Source: CAXMST01 sp963790085
GTDB lineage: Bacteria > Actinomycetota > Thermoleophilia > Solirubrobacterales > 70-9
Reading direction: 5' to 3'
DNA: 64,000 nt
Assembly: GCA_963790085.1 (NCBI GenBank)
Contig: CAWBNH010000005.1
Location: 1 to 64,000 of the forward strand
The notes under the pieces were generated by a model, which was not told the origin of the DNA, ran no database searches, and saw only the letters and a program-made list of their open reading frames with translations. Of this stretch, positions 7,326 to 15,648 are shown piece by piece. The position numbers were made by a program, and so were the translations under genes. Position 1 is the stretch's first letter, and each line of letters begins with the position of its first letter.

Positions 7326-8134
7326 TGGCGGCCTCGCCGGCAACCGCCAGGCGGGCCGCAGCCGCGCGGGCCCCGCGTCGAGCCGCGAGCGCGCGCAGCG
7401 CAGCCGCAGGCAGAGCCGGCGCGCGCCCGGCGCCGACGCGCCGAACGACATCCACCACTCGCCGGGCGAGCGCCGCCCGGCGGAGCAGCTCGAGCGCGCG
7501 CCGGTCCCGGATCACCCCTCCCGGGGGGATCGCGATGATTCCGGTCCACGCCGTCGGCGGCGCCGCCGGGGCCGTCGGCGGGATCGCCAACTCCGGGGTC
7601 GTCGTCGGGATGACTCGCGGCCGTCTCTGGATCGCAGTCCTCGCCGGCCTGCTCGGCGGAATCGTGGCGCTCAACGTCTGGGGGCTGAGCATGAGCGCCT
7701 CCACCAGCGGCACCGCGACCAAGATCGACGAGCTCGAGCGCGCCAACACCGTGCTCGAGGCGAAGATCGCGAAGCTGACCGCCGACGACCGGGTCCAGGC
7801 CGTCGCCTCCGGGCTCGGGCTCGCGACGCCGACCCCGAAGGGGATCCGCTACCTCAAGGCCCGTCCCGCCGACGCCGAGACGGCGGCGAGCCGGATCGCC
7901 TCCGGGCAGGTCTCGATCCTCGACGCGGTCGCGCCCGCCTTCGTCGAGGCCGCTGCCCAGCAGCCGGCGCCCGTCGCGGCTGATCCCGCCGCCGCCGTGG
8001 CCCCACCGCCGGCCGTCGAGCCGGCGACGGCAGCGCCGGTCGATCCAACGGTGACCACGCCCCCGCCTGTCGCTCCCGCGCCTCCGGCTACGGCTCCACC
8101 AACCGCGCCCGTCGACGGCGGCGTCACCCCCTAG
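7325..8134 (+). CDS. ftsL: FtsL-like division protein with long basic and Pro/Ala-rich tails
   Basis: A 269-residue bitopic protein. Residues 1-65 are Ala/Arg/Ser-rich and strongly basic, residues 101-121 form one membrane helix, residues 130-160 look like a short coiled coil (KIDELERANTVLEAKIAKL), a conserved-looking GLGLATPTPKGIRYLKAR segment follows, and residues 205-269 are Pro/Ala/Val-rich. FtsL normally joins FtsB and FtsQ to activate FtsW-FtsI. The call rests on topology and on its place between rsmH and ftsI. ATG 7325 overlaps the rsmH stop (TGATG). It is more than twice the usual FtsL length because of the tails. Confidence 0.7.
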   Translation: MAASPATARRAAAARAPRRAASARSAAAGRAGARPAPTRRTTSTTRRASAARRSSSSARRSRITPPGGIAMIPVHAVGGAAGAVGGIANSGVVVGMTRGRLWIAVLAGLLGGIVALNVWGLSMSASTSGTATKIDELERANTVLEAKIAKLTADDRVQAVASGLGLATPTPKGIRYLKARPADAETAASRIASGQVSILDAVAPAFVEAAAQQPAPVAADPAAAVAPPPAVEPATAAPVDPTVTTPPPVAPAPPATAPPTAPVDGGVTP

Positions 8135-8158
8135 GGCGGGCTTCGAGGTGGGCGCCCC

Positions 8159-9823
8159 GTGAAGCTGATCGAGAGGCGCGTCGGCCTTCTGTTCGCGCTG
8201 TTCGCGATCGCGTTCTGCGGCGTGATGCTGCGAGCCGCGTGGCTGCAGGCGGTCAAGGGGGGCGAGCTCAGCGCCAACGCGAAGCTGCAGCAGACCGCCA
8301 CCGTCACCGTGCCGGGGATCCGCGGCAGCATCCTCGATCGGCGCGGCAACGAGCTCGCCGTCTCCGAGGACGCGGCGACCGTCTTCGCGACCCCCTACCA
8401 GGTGAAGAACCCGCCGAGGACGGCGCAGCGGCTGGCCAAGATCCTCGGCAGCGATCCGCAGCAGGTGCTCGAGTCGCTCGTCGCCGAGTCCGGCTTCGAG
8501 TACGTCGAGCGCAAGATCCCGCTCGCGGAGGCCGAGCAGATTCGGGCCCTCGAGCTACCGGGGATCGGGCTGCTCCCCGACTCCCGCCGCCTCTACCCGC
8601 AGGGTGAGATCGGGGCGCGGCTGATCGGTGCGGTCGGGACCGAGGACGACGGGCTGTTCGGCCTCGAGGCCGCCCAGGAGGAAGTCCTCGGCGCCAGCGA
8701 CGGCGAGCTGAACGTGACCAGGGACGCGCTCGGCGAGGAGATCAGCCGCGACACCGTCGCGGGCGCGGTGGCGGGCGGCGACGTGACGCTGACGATCGAC
8801 GCAAGGATCCAGGCGGAGGCCGAGCGGGTCCTGGCCGAGGTCGGGGAGGCGAACAGCCCCGACGGGGCGACCGCGATCGCGATGGACCCCGACAGCGGGC
8901 AGATCCTGGCGATGGCGAGCTGGCCGCCGATCGACCCGACGAACCTCGAGCAGGCATCGCCCGAGGACCTCTCGAACATGGCGACCGGCTTCACCTACGA
9001 GCCGGGCTCGACCTTCAAGGCGTTCACGGTCGCAGGTGCGCTCGAGGACGGCGTCGTCAAGCCCGACACGACCTTCACCCTGCCCCCGACGATCCAGGTC
9101 GCCGATCGCGAGATCGAGGAGTCGCACCCGCGGGGCACGGCGACGATGTCGGTGGCCGAGATCCTCAAGGTCTCCTCCAATGTCGGTGCCGTGACGATCG
9201 GGCTCGAGCTCAACGACGGCTCGTTCGGCGGGCGCTTCAACCGCTGGATCAGCCGCTTCGGGTTCGGGGAGCCGACCGGCATCGACTTCCCGGGCGAGGA
9301 GCGCGGAATCGTCCCGGTGCCGAAGGACTACTCGGGATCGACGATGGGCAACCTGCCGATCGGTCAGGGCCTCTCGGTGACGCCGCTGCAGATGATGGCC
9401 GGCTATGCGGCGATCGCCAACGGCGGCACGCTGATCACGCCGCACCTGGTCGAGGCGGTGAACGGCGAGCGCCTGCCCGACGACCCCGGCAGGCGGGTGA
9501 TCAGCCGGCGCACGGCGCTGCAGCTGCGAGAGATGTTCCAGGGCGTGCTCGAGCCGGGCGGCACCGCCTCGGTCGAGATCCCCGGCTATCGGCTCGCCGG
9601 CAAGACCGGGACGGCCGAGAAGGTCGTCGACGGCGAGTACTCCGAGACGCAGTTCGTGGCCTCGTTCGTGGGCTTCGCGCCGGTCGAAAACCCGGAGTTC
9701 CTGATGGCCGTGATCGTCGACAACCCGAAGGCCGGAAACTACTACGGCGGCACGGTCGCGGCACCCGCCTTCGGCGAGATCGCCAGCTTCGCGCTCCCCT
9801 ATCTCGGCGTCGAGCCGGACTGA
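8159..9823 (+). CDS. ftsI: Septal transpeptidase FtsI / penicillin-binding protein (class B)
   Basis: A 554-residue class B PBP. A membrane anchor (residues about 8-28) is followed by the dimerisation domain (GSILDRRGNELAVS) and the transpeptidase domain with the three active-site motifs: STFK with nucleophile Ser284, SSN at 339-341 and KTG at 482-484. It crosslinks septal peptidoglycan together with FtsW. The GTG start at 8159 places the membrane anchor correctly. It follows ftsL by 24 nt. There is no C-terminal PASTA domain; the protein ends soon after the KTG region at LPYLGVEPD. Confidence 0.95.
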   Translation: MKLIERRVGLLFALFAIAFCGVMLRAAWLQAVKGGELSANAKLQQTATVTVPGIRGSILDRRGNELAVSEDAATVFATPYQVKNPPRTAQRLAKILGSDPQQVLESLVAESGFEYVERKIPLAEAEQIRALELPGIGLLPDSRRLYPQGEIGARLIGAVGTEDDGLFGLEAAQEEVLGASDGELNVTRDALGEEISRDTVAGAVAGGDVTLTIDARIQAEAERVLAEVGEANSPDGATAIAMDPDSGQILAMASWPPIDPTNLEQASPEDLSNMATGFTYEPGSTFKAFTVAGALEDGVVKPDTTFTLPPTIQVADREIEESHPRGTATMSVAEILKVSSNVGAVTIGLELNDGSFGGRFNRWISRFGFGEPTGIDFPGEERGIVPVPKDYSGSTMGNLPIGQGLSVTPLQMMAGYAAIANGGTLITPHLVEAVNGERLPDDPGRRVISRRTALQLREMFQGVLEPGGTASVEIPGYRLAGKTGTAEKVVDGEYSETQFVASFVGFAPVENPEFLMAVIVDNPKAGNYYGGTVAAPAFGEIASFALPYLGVEPD

Positions 9824-9872
9824 GGTCGGGCCCCACCCCGGCTGGATCGGCTGAATCCGGGGGGCCGCTATC

Positions 9873-9878
9873 TAGAAT
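9873..9878 (+). promoter_or_regulatory. Probable -10 of a leaderless promoter for murE
   Basis: TAGAAT ends 8 nt before the murE ATG in the only larger gap (63 nt) of the left half of the cluster. It suggests an internal promoter with transcription starting at or next to the start codon. Confidence 0.55.
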
Positions 9879-9886
9879 CGCCCGCG

Positions 9887-11380
9887 ATGAACCTGGCCCA
9901 ACTGTGCGAGGGGACCGCCGTTCGCGCGATCGAGGGCGATGCCGGGACCGAGATCACCGATCTCGCCTTCGACAGCCGCAGGGTCGGGCCGGGGACGCTG
10001 TTCTTCTGCGTCAGGGGGATGACCGCCGACGGCCACGAGTTCGCGCCGGCTGCGCTCGACGCCGGCGCGTCGGCGCTGGTCGTCGAGCGCCCGCTCGGCC
10101 TCGGCGTGCCCGAGGTGCTGGTCGAGAGCGCCCGCGAGGCGATGGCCCCGCTCGCCGCCCGCTTCTTCGGCGAGCCGACGCGCGAGCTGGAGCTGGCCGC
10201 AGTCACCGGCACCAACGGGAAGACGACCACGGCGTTCCTGGTGCGGGCGATCCTCGAGCGCTGCGGGCGCAGCTGCGGGCTGCTGGGGACCGTCAAGCAG
10301 GTAATCGGCGGTCGCGAGGTCGAGGCGGTGCGGACGACGCCGGAGGCGATCGAGCTCCAGCGGATCTTTGCGGCGATGGTCGCGGCCGGAGATCGCGCCT
10401 GCTCGATGGAGATCTCCTCTCACGCCCTGGTCCTCGGGCGCGCCGACTGCGTCGAGGTCGCCGCCGCCGCGTTCACGAACCTGACCCAGGATCACCTCGA
10501 CTTCCACGCCGACATGGCCGAGTACTACGCGGCCAAGCGCCTGCTCTTCACCGGCGCCGCCGGCCGCCGCGGCCCCCCGCGGGCATCGGCGGTCAACATC
10601 GACGACCCGCACGGGCGGCGGCTCGCCGGTGAGCTGGTCGCGGTCGATACCCGGCTGATCACCTTCTCGCCCCGAGGGGCGGCAGCGGACCTGCGCGCGC
10701 TCGATGTCGCCTTCGACGCCGGCGGCTCCCGATTCACGCTCGAGGGCCCGGAGGTCCCCGGGGGTCGGCTGGCGGTCGAGCTGCCGCTGCCGGGCCACTT
10801 CAACGTCGAGAACGCGCTCGCCGCGCTGGCGCTCACCCACGGGCTCGGGCTCGGCCTCGCCGAGGCGGCGGCCGCGCTCCGCGATGCGGAGCCGGTGCCC
10901 GGGCGGATGGAGCCGATCCGCGAGGGGCAGCCGTTCCTGGTGCTGGTCGACTATGCGCACACCCCCGACTCGCTCGAGAACGTGCTCGAGGCTGCGCGGC
11001 AGCTGACCGGCGGTCGCCTGATCAGCGTGCTCGGCTGCGGTGGCGACCGCGACCGCGCCAAGCGCCCGCTGATGGGCCGGGCCGGTGCCCAGCGGTCCGA
11101 TCTGGCGGTGATCACCTCCGACAACCCCCGCTCCGAGGACCCGGCGGCGATCATCGAGGAGGTCCTCAGCGGCATCGACGACCGCGAGGGCGTCGTCGTC
11201 GAGGAGGACCGCCGAGCCGCGATCGGCCTGGCGCTCTCGGAGGCCGCGCCGGGCGACCTGGTCGTGATCGCCGGCAAGGGACACGAGCAGGGTCAGGAGT
11301 TCGGGGCCGGTCGCAAGATCCCCTTCGACGACCGCGAGGTTGCCCGCGAGCACCTGCGTGAGATCGGAGCGACCGCGTGA
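9887..11380 (+). CDS. murE: UDP-MurNAc-tripeptide synthetase MurE (meso-DAP adding)
   Basis: A 497-residue Mur ligase. The P-loop TGTNGKTTT (Lys112) binds ATP, and the C-terminal domain carries DNPR at residues 412-415, the signature of enzymes that add meso-diaminopimelate rather than lysine. Other family motifs are EISSHAL and the metal/carbamate region NLTQDHLDFHADM. It catalyses UDP-MurNAc-L-Ala-D-Glu + m-DAP + ATP in the cytoplasm. The sequence therefore predicts A1-gamma-type (DAP) peptidoglycan. It overlaps murF by four bases (GTGA). Confidence 0.97.
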   Translation: MNLAQLCEGTAVRAIEGDAGTEITDLAFDSRRVGPGTLFFCVRGMTADGHEFAPAALDAGASALVVERPLGLGVPEVLVESAREAMAPLAARFFGEPTRELELAAVTGTNGKTTTAFLVRAILERCGRSCGLLGTVKQVIGGREVEAVRTTPEAIELQRIFAAMVAAGDRACSMEISSHALVLGRADCVEVAAAAFTNLTQDHLDFHADMAEYYAAKRLLFTGAAGRRGPPRASAVNIDDPHGRRLAGELVAVDTRLITFSPRGAAADLRALDVAFDAGGSRFTLEGPEVPGGRLAVELPLPGHFNVENALAALALTHGLGLGLAEAAAALRDAEPVPGRMEPIREGQPFLVLVDYAHTPDSLENVLEAARQLTGGRLISVLGCGGDRDRAKRPLMGRAGAQRSDLAVITSDNPRSEDPAAIIEEVLSGIDDREGVVVEEDRRAAIGLALSEAAPGDLVVIAGKGHEQGQEFGAGRKIPFDDREVAREHLREIGATA

Positions 11381-12741
11381 TCGAGCTCAGCCCCGAGCGA
11401 CTGGCGGCGGAGGCCGGAGCCACGATCGTCGTCCGGGGTCGGGACGAGTACTGCGAGCGCGCGGTCGTCGATTCCCGTGACGCCGGCCCCGGCGACCTGT
11501 TCGTCGGCATCGCCGGCGAGCACCTCGACGGCGGCCGGTTCGCCGGCGATGCGCTCTCGGCCGGCGCCTGGGGTGCGCTGGTCGACCCGGTGCACGCAGC
11601 CGACCTGGCCACCGACGGGGAGGGGAGGGCATGGGTCCTCTCGAGCCCGGACCCGGTGCGCTCGCTGCAGCAGCTCGCCCGAGCCTGGCGCCGCCGGCTC
11701 GGCTGTCCGCTGGTCGGGATCACGGGCTCGACCGGCAAGACCTCGGTCAAGGACATCGCCCACGCGCTGCTGCCACGGCGGGTGCACGCGAGCCCCGAGA
11801 ACTACAACACCGAGATCGGGCTGCCGCTCGCGCTGCTCTCGGCTCCACCGGAGACCGAGGTGCTGGTCATGGAGATGGCGATGCGGGGCCTCGGCCAGAT
11901 CGAGCAGCTCTGCGAGATCGCCGAGCCTGACGTCGCCGCGATCACGAACGTCGGCCCGGTCCATCTCGAGCTGCTCGGAACGCTCGAGGCGATCGCCGCG
12001 GCCAAGGCCGAGATCCTGGTCGGGCTCGGCGCCGGCGGCCGGGCTGTGATTCCCGTCGACGCCGAGGCGCTCTCGCCGCACCTTCACGACGAGCTGCTCA
12101 CCTTCACCTTCGGCCCCGGCGGCGACGTCTTCGCCGAGTCGGTCGAGGTCGGGCCCTGGGGCATCCGGGCGCTGGTCGGGACTCCGCACGGGGAGGCCAG
12201 CTTCGAGTTCCCGTTCAGCGAGGCGCACAACCTGACCAACGCCCTCTGCGCGATCGCGATCGGCGTAGCGCTCGACCTCGATCCGGCGGCGATGGCGCCG
12301 CGTGCGCCGCGGATAGAGTTCTCGCGGCTCCGCGGCGAACAGGTCCGCCTGCGGGGGGAGATCGTGCTGCTCAACGACTGCTACAACGCGAACCCCGTCT
12401 CGATGCGGGCCGCGATCGAGCATCTCGCCGCCTATCCAGGCGAGCGCCGCCGCGCCGCGATCCTCGGAGGCATGGCGGAGCTCGGGCCCGAGGCCCCGGA
12501 GTTCCACGAGGAGGTGGCTGCGCTGGTCCGCGAGCACGGGATCGCGCCCCTGATCGGCGTCGGCGAGCTGGCGCGCTACTACGTGCCGGACCAGTGGGTG
12601 GAGACCCCTCATGAGGCCGCGGAGCTCGCCGCGCGTGAGCTGGGAGCCGGCGACGTCGTGCTCGTCAAGGGGTCACGCTCGGTCGGCCTCGAGCTGGTCG
12701 CCGACGAGCTGATAGCCGCGCTCGGCGAGGCGGGCGCCTGA
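11377..12741 (+). CDS. murF: UDP-MurNAc-tripeptide:D-Ala-D-Ala ligase MurF
   Basis: A 454-residue Mur ligase with P-loop GITGSTGKTSVKD, the ENYNTEIGLPLALL segment typical of MurF, MEMAMRGLGQI, and the C-terminal motif LLNDCYNANPVSM. It adds D-Ala-D-Ala to the UDP-MurNAc tripeptide, completing the cytoplasmic precursor. The GTG start overlaps the murE stop and the TGA overlaps the mraY ATG (TGATG), so the three genes form one coupled unit. Confidence 0.96.
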   Translation: MIELSPERLAAEAGATIVVRGRDEYCERAVVDSRDAGPGDLFVGIAGEHLDGGRFAGDALSAGAWGALVDPVHAADLATDGEGRAWVLSSPDPVRSLQQLARAWRRRLGCPLVGITGSTGKTSVKDIAHALLPRRVHASPENYNTEIGLPLALLSAPPETEVLVMEMAMRGLGQIEQLCEIAEPDVAAITNVGPVHLELLGTLEAIAAAKAEILVGLGAGGRAVIPVDAEALSPHLHDELLTFTFGPGGDVFAESVEVGPWGIRALVGTPHGEASFEFPFSEAHNLTNALCAIAIGVALDLDPAAMAPRAPRIEFSRLRGEQVRLRGEIVLLNDCYNANPVSMRAAIEHLAAYPGERRRAAILGGMAELGPEAPEFHEEVAALVREHGIAPLIGVGELARYYVPDQWVETPHEAAELAARELGAGDVVLVKGSRSVGLELVADELIAALGEAGA

Positions 12742-13769
12742 TGGGCGCGCTGCTGCCGGCGCAGATCGGCGGCGACGTCGGCTCGGCCGTGATCGATCGC
12801 GGCGAGGTGCTGATCGCCGGCATGGCGGCGATGCTGATCACGATCTTCCTCGGCCCGAGGTTCATCGAGGTGCTCCGCAATCGCGAGTTCGGGCAGCAGA
12901 TTCGCGAGGAGGGACCGCAGGGACACCACGAGAAGGCCGGCACCCCGACGATGGGCGGGCTGATCATCTTCACCGCGATCGCCGTGCCATACCTGGTCCT
13001 CTCCGAGCGGGACACGGAGAGTCTCGCGGTCTTCGTGGTCGCGATCGGAAGCGCCGCCCTCGGCTTCGCCGACGACTGGATCAAGATCGTCAAGCGGCGC
13101 TCGCTGGGCCTCGCGGCCCGCTACAAGATCGTCGGGCAGATCGCGCTCAGCTTCGTGCTCTGGTGGTTCGCGTTCCAGGAGGTCGGGCTCGATCCGAGCC
13201 TGCGGATCCACACCTGGGACGTCGACATCTACCTCGGCCCGGCCCTCTATCTGATCCTGACCTTCATCGTGCTCGCGGGCGCCAGCAACGGCGTCAACCT
13301 CACCGACGGCCTCGACGGCCTCGCGGCCGGCGTCTGCGCGATGGTCTTCCTGGCCTACACGGCGATCACGATCACGACCGGGCAGGAGGGCCTGGCGCTG
13401 CTCTCGGCCTGCCTGGTCGGGGCGACGATCGGCTTTCTCTGGTTCAACGCCTTCCCGGCGACGATCTTCATGGGTGACATCGGGTCGCTGGGGCTCGGCG
13501 GCGCGATCGGCGCCCTGGCGATCATGACCCAGACGGAGCTCCTGCTGATCGTGATCGGCGGCGTCTTCGTGCTCGAGGCGCTGTCGGTGCTCGTCCAGGT
13601 GATCAGCTTCAAGGCCTTCCGTCGCCGCGTCTTCCTGATGGCCCCGATCCACCACCACTTCGAGATGCTGGCCTGGTCGGAGACGAAGATCATGCTGCGC
13701 TTCTGGATCGTCGCCGCCGTCTGCGCCGGGACCGGCTACACGCTGTTTCAGAACTCGCTGGGAGCCTGA
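12741..13769 (+). CDS. mraY: Phospho-MurNAc-pentapeptide transferase MraY
   Basis: A 342-residue polytopic enzyme that transfers phospho-MurNAc-pentapeptide to undecaprenyl phosphate, forming lipid I. Family motifs are visible: GPQGHHEKAGTPTMGGL, FADDWIK, NGVNLTDGLDGLA, GDIGSLGLGG and the PIHHHFEMLAWSE segment in the last third. About ten membrane helices. The start overlaps the murF stop. The first 20 residues (LLPAQIGGDVGSAVIDRGEV) are less hydrophobic than in many homologues. Confidence 0.97.
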   Translation: MGALLPAQIGGDVGSAVIDRGEVLIAGMAAMLITIFLGPRFIEVLRNREFGQQIREEGPQGHHEKAGTPTMGGLIIFTAIAVPYLVLSERDTESLAVFVVAIGSAALGFADDWIKIVKRRSLGLAARYKIVGQIALSFVLWWFAFQEVGLDPSLRIHTWDVDIYLGPALYLILTFIVLAGASNGVNLTDGLDGLAAGVCAMVFLAYTAITITTGQEGLALLSACLVGATIGFLWFNAFPATIFMGDIGSLGLGGAIGALAIMTQTELLLIVIGGVFVLEALSVLVQVISFKAFRRRVFLMAPIHHHFEMLAWSETKIMLRFWIVAAVCAGTGYTLFQNSLGA

Positions 13770-13788
13770 AGACGACCGCGACGGGTTG

Positions 13789-13794
13789 TAGCCT
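13789..13794 (+). promoter_or_regulatory. Probable -10 of a leaderless promoter for the DUF2510 gene
   Basis: TAGCCT ends exactly 7 nt before the ATG at 13802, in the 32-nt gap after mraY. Confidence 0.5.
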
Positions 13795-13801
13795 GCAGGC
13801 A

Positions 13802-14230
13802 ATGGAGGGCACCCCACAGCAACCGGCCGTCCCCGCCGGCTGGTACCCGGATCCGAGCGGTCAGGGTCTGCGTTACTGGGACGGTGCGGCCTGGACGGCG
13901 CACACCGCGCCGGCCGCCGGCCAGCCCCAGCAGGCCGAGGCCGGCGCCCCGGCGCAGGCTGCGCAGGGCCAGGCCGTCGCTCCGGCGCAGACGTCGCAGC
14001 GCCAGGCCGCGCAGACCGGCGCCGCCGCCGCGACCTCGGCACCGGCCGCCGCCGACGATTCCCCGAGCACGCTCGAGTGGGTGCTCTCGGTCGTCCTACC
14101 GGTGCTGCCGCTGCTCGGCCTGATCTGGGGCATCTATCTGCGCAGCCAGGGCGGCTCGAAGGAGACGCCCGGCAACGTCGCGATCGTGCTCTCGCTGGGC
14201 GTGATCCTCGTGCTCCTGCTCGTGCTCTGA
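13802..14230 (+). CDS. DUF2510-domain membrane protein inside the dcw cluster
   Basis: A 142-residue protein. Its N-terminus, GWYPDPSGQGLRYWDGAAWT, is a textbook DUF2510 motif, a short aromatic element found at the cytoplasmic end of many actinobacterial membrane proteins. A Gln/Ala-rich linker (about residues 38-85) follows, then two membrane helices (about 92-112 and 124-142). The molecular role is unknown. Its insertion between mraY and murD, with its own apparent -10, hints at a link to wall synthesis or division, but a passenger gene is equally possible. Confidence 0.85.
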   Translation: MEGTPQQPAVPAGWYPDPSGQGLRYWDGAAWTAHTAPAAGQPQQAEAGAPAQAAQGQAVAPAQTSQRQAAQTGAAAATSAPAAADDSPSTLEWVLSVVLPVLPLLGLIWGIYLRSQGGSKETPGNVAIVLSLGVILVLLLVL

Positions 14231-14262
14231 GCCGGCCGCACCCGCGCCGGGGTTAGGGGGAG

Positions 14263-14278
14263 GCCGCCGGCCGGCGGC
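14263..14278 (+). repeat. 16-bp perfect G/C palindrome before murD
   Basis: GCCGCCGG and CCGGCGGC are directly abutted, ending 2 nt before the murD ATG at 14281. As RNA it could partly cover the initiation region; as DNA it could be a protein-binding site. Confidence 0.45.
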
Positions 14279-14280
14279 GA

Positions 14281-15648
14281 ATGGTTGCAGCGATGGTGAT
14301 GCCCAGATCGCGACCGCCCCTGCCGATCGGTCCGCTGCTGGTCGTCGGCCTCGCCCGTTCGGGGCAGGCCGTGGCCAGGATGCTCGCCGCGCGCGGCGAG
14401 CGGGTCGTCGGGGTCGACGCGGCGAGTCCTGCTCTGGATGCAGGATTGCGCGCCGTCGGCGTCGAAGTTCATCTGAATGAGCCAGGCACGGAGCTACTCG
14501 ACCCCGTGAGGACCGTGGTCAAGAGCCCAGGGGTTCCCCGGGAGGCGCCGGTGATCAGGGCTGCGGAGGAGCGTGGGATCCCGGTCCTCGGTGAGCTCGA
14601 GGTCGCCTGGAGGGCACTGCCGAACCCGATCGTCGCGGTCACCGGCACCAACGGCAAGACGACCGTGTCCGAGTGGCTCGGCCACGTCTGGCGCGAGGCC
14701 GGCCTCCCGGTCGCCGTCGCCGGCAACGTCGGCACGCCGCTCTCGTCGCTGGTCGGCGAGATCGATGACGACACGACGATCGTCTGCGAGTGCTCGTCGT
14801 TCCAGCTTGAGGACGCGGCCTCGTTCGCTCCCGAGGTCGCGATCCTGCTCAACTTCTCCCCGGACCACCTCGATCGCCACGAGAGCCTCGACGCCTACCG
14901 CGACGCGAAGCTCGCGATCTTCGCCGGCCAGGACGAATCCGACTACGCGGTCTTCGACGCCGACCAGGTCGCGTTTGCCGCGTCCGACCGGCCCGGGCGG
15001 GGGGCGACGATCGCCTACGGCGCCTCCGCCTGCGCCGAGGGCGGCTGTCTGGTCCGCCTCCGCGACGGCATCGTCGAGGCCGACGGCGAGGCGCTGGTCG
15101 AGGTCGGCGAGCTCGGGCTGCCCGGCGAGCACAACGTGCGGAACGCGATGGCGGTGACCGCCGCGGCCCTCTGCCGCGGCATTCGGCGCGAGGCGATCGC
15201 CGGCGCCCTGCGGAGCTTTGGCGGAGTTCCCAACCGGCTCGAGCGCGTCGCGGAGATCGGCGGGGTCGGTTTCGTCAACGACTCGAAGGCGACGAACGTC
15301 GCCGCGGCTTCAGCTGCGCTGCGCTCGTTCGAGGGCGGCATCCACGCGATCGTCGGCGGCAGCCTCAAGGGCGGCGGATTCGAGGCACTGGCGCCGGTCG
15401 TCGCCGAGCGCTGCCGGGCCGTCTACCTGATCGGTGAGGCGGCTGAGCCGCTGGGCCGAGATCTCGCCCCCAGCGGGGTCGAGCTGATCCAGTCTGGAAC
15501 CCTGGAGCGGGCGGTGGCCGCGGCGGCCACGGCCGCGCGCCCCGGGGAGACCGTGTTGCTGGCCCCGGCCTGCGCCAGCTTCGACGCCTTCCGCGACTAC
15601 GAGGAGCGCGGTGCCCGCTTCCGCGAGCTGGTCGGTGAGCTGCGGTGA
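14281..15648 (+). CDS. murD: UDP-MurNAc-L-alanine:D-glutamate ligase MurD
   Basis: A 455-residue Mur ligase with an N-terminal Rossmann domain (LLVVGLARSGQAVARML), P-loop VTGTNGKTTVSEWL, the ECSSFQLEDA segment diagnostic of MurD, NFSPDHLDRH, and the C-terminal NDSKATN motif. It adds D-Glu to UDP-MurNAc-L-Ala. ATG codons at 14281, 14293 and 14299 are all possible starts; the Rossmann fold begins near residue 19, so none can be excluded. It overlaps ftsW by four bases (GTGA). Confidence 0.96.
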   Translation: MVAAMVMPRSRPPLPIGPLLVVGLARSGQAVARMLAARGERVVGVDAASPALDAGLRAVGVEVHLNEPGTELLDPVRTVVKSPGVPREAPVIRAAEERGIPVLGELEVAWRALPNPIVAVTGTNGKTTVSEWLGHVWREAGLPVAVAGNVGTPLSSLVGEIDDDTTIVCECSSFQLEDAASFAPEVAILLNFSPDHLDRHESLDAYRDAKLAIFAGQDESDYAVFDADQVAFAASDRPGRGATIAYGASACAEGGCLVRLRDGIVEADGEALVEVGELGLPGEHNVRNAMAVTAAALCRGIRREAIAGALRSFGGVPNRLERVAEIGGVGFVNDSKATNVAAASAALRSFEGGIHAIVGGSLKGGGFEALAPVVAERCRAVYLIGEAAEPLGRDLAPSGVELIQSGTLERAVAAAATAARPGETVLLAPACASFDAFRDYEERGARFRELVGELR

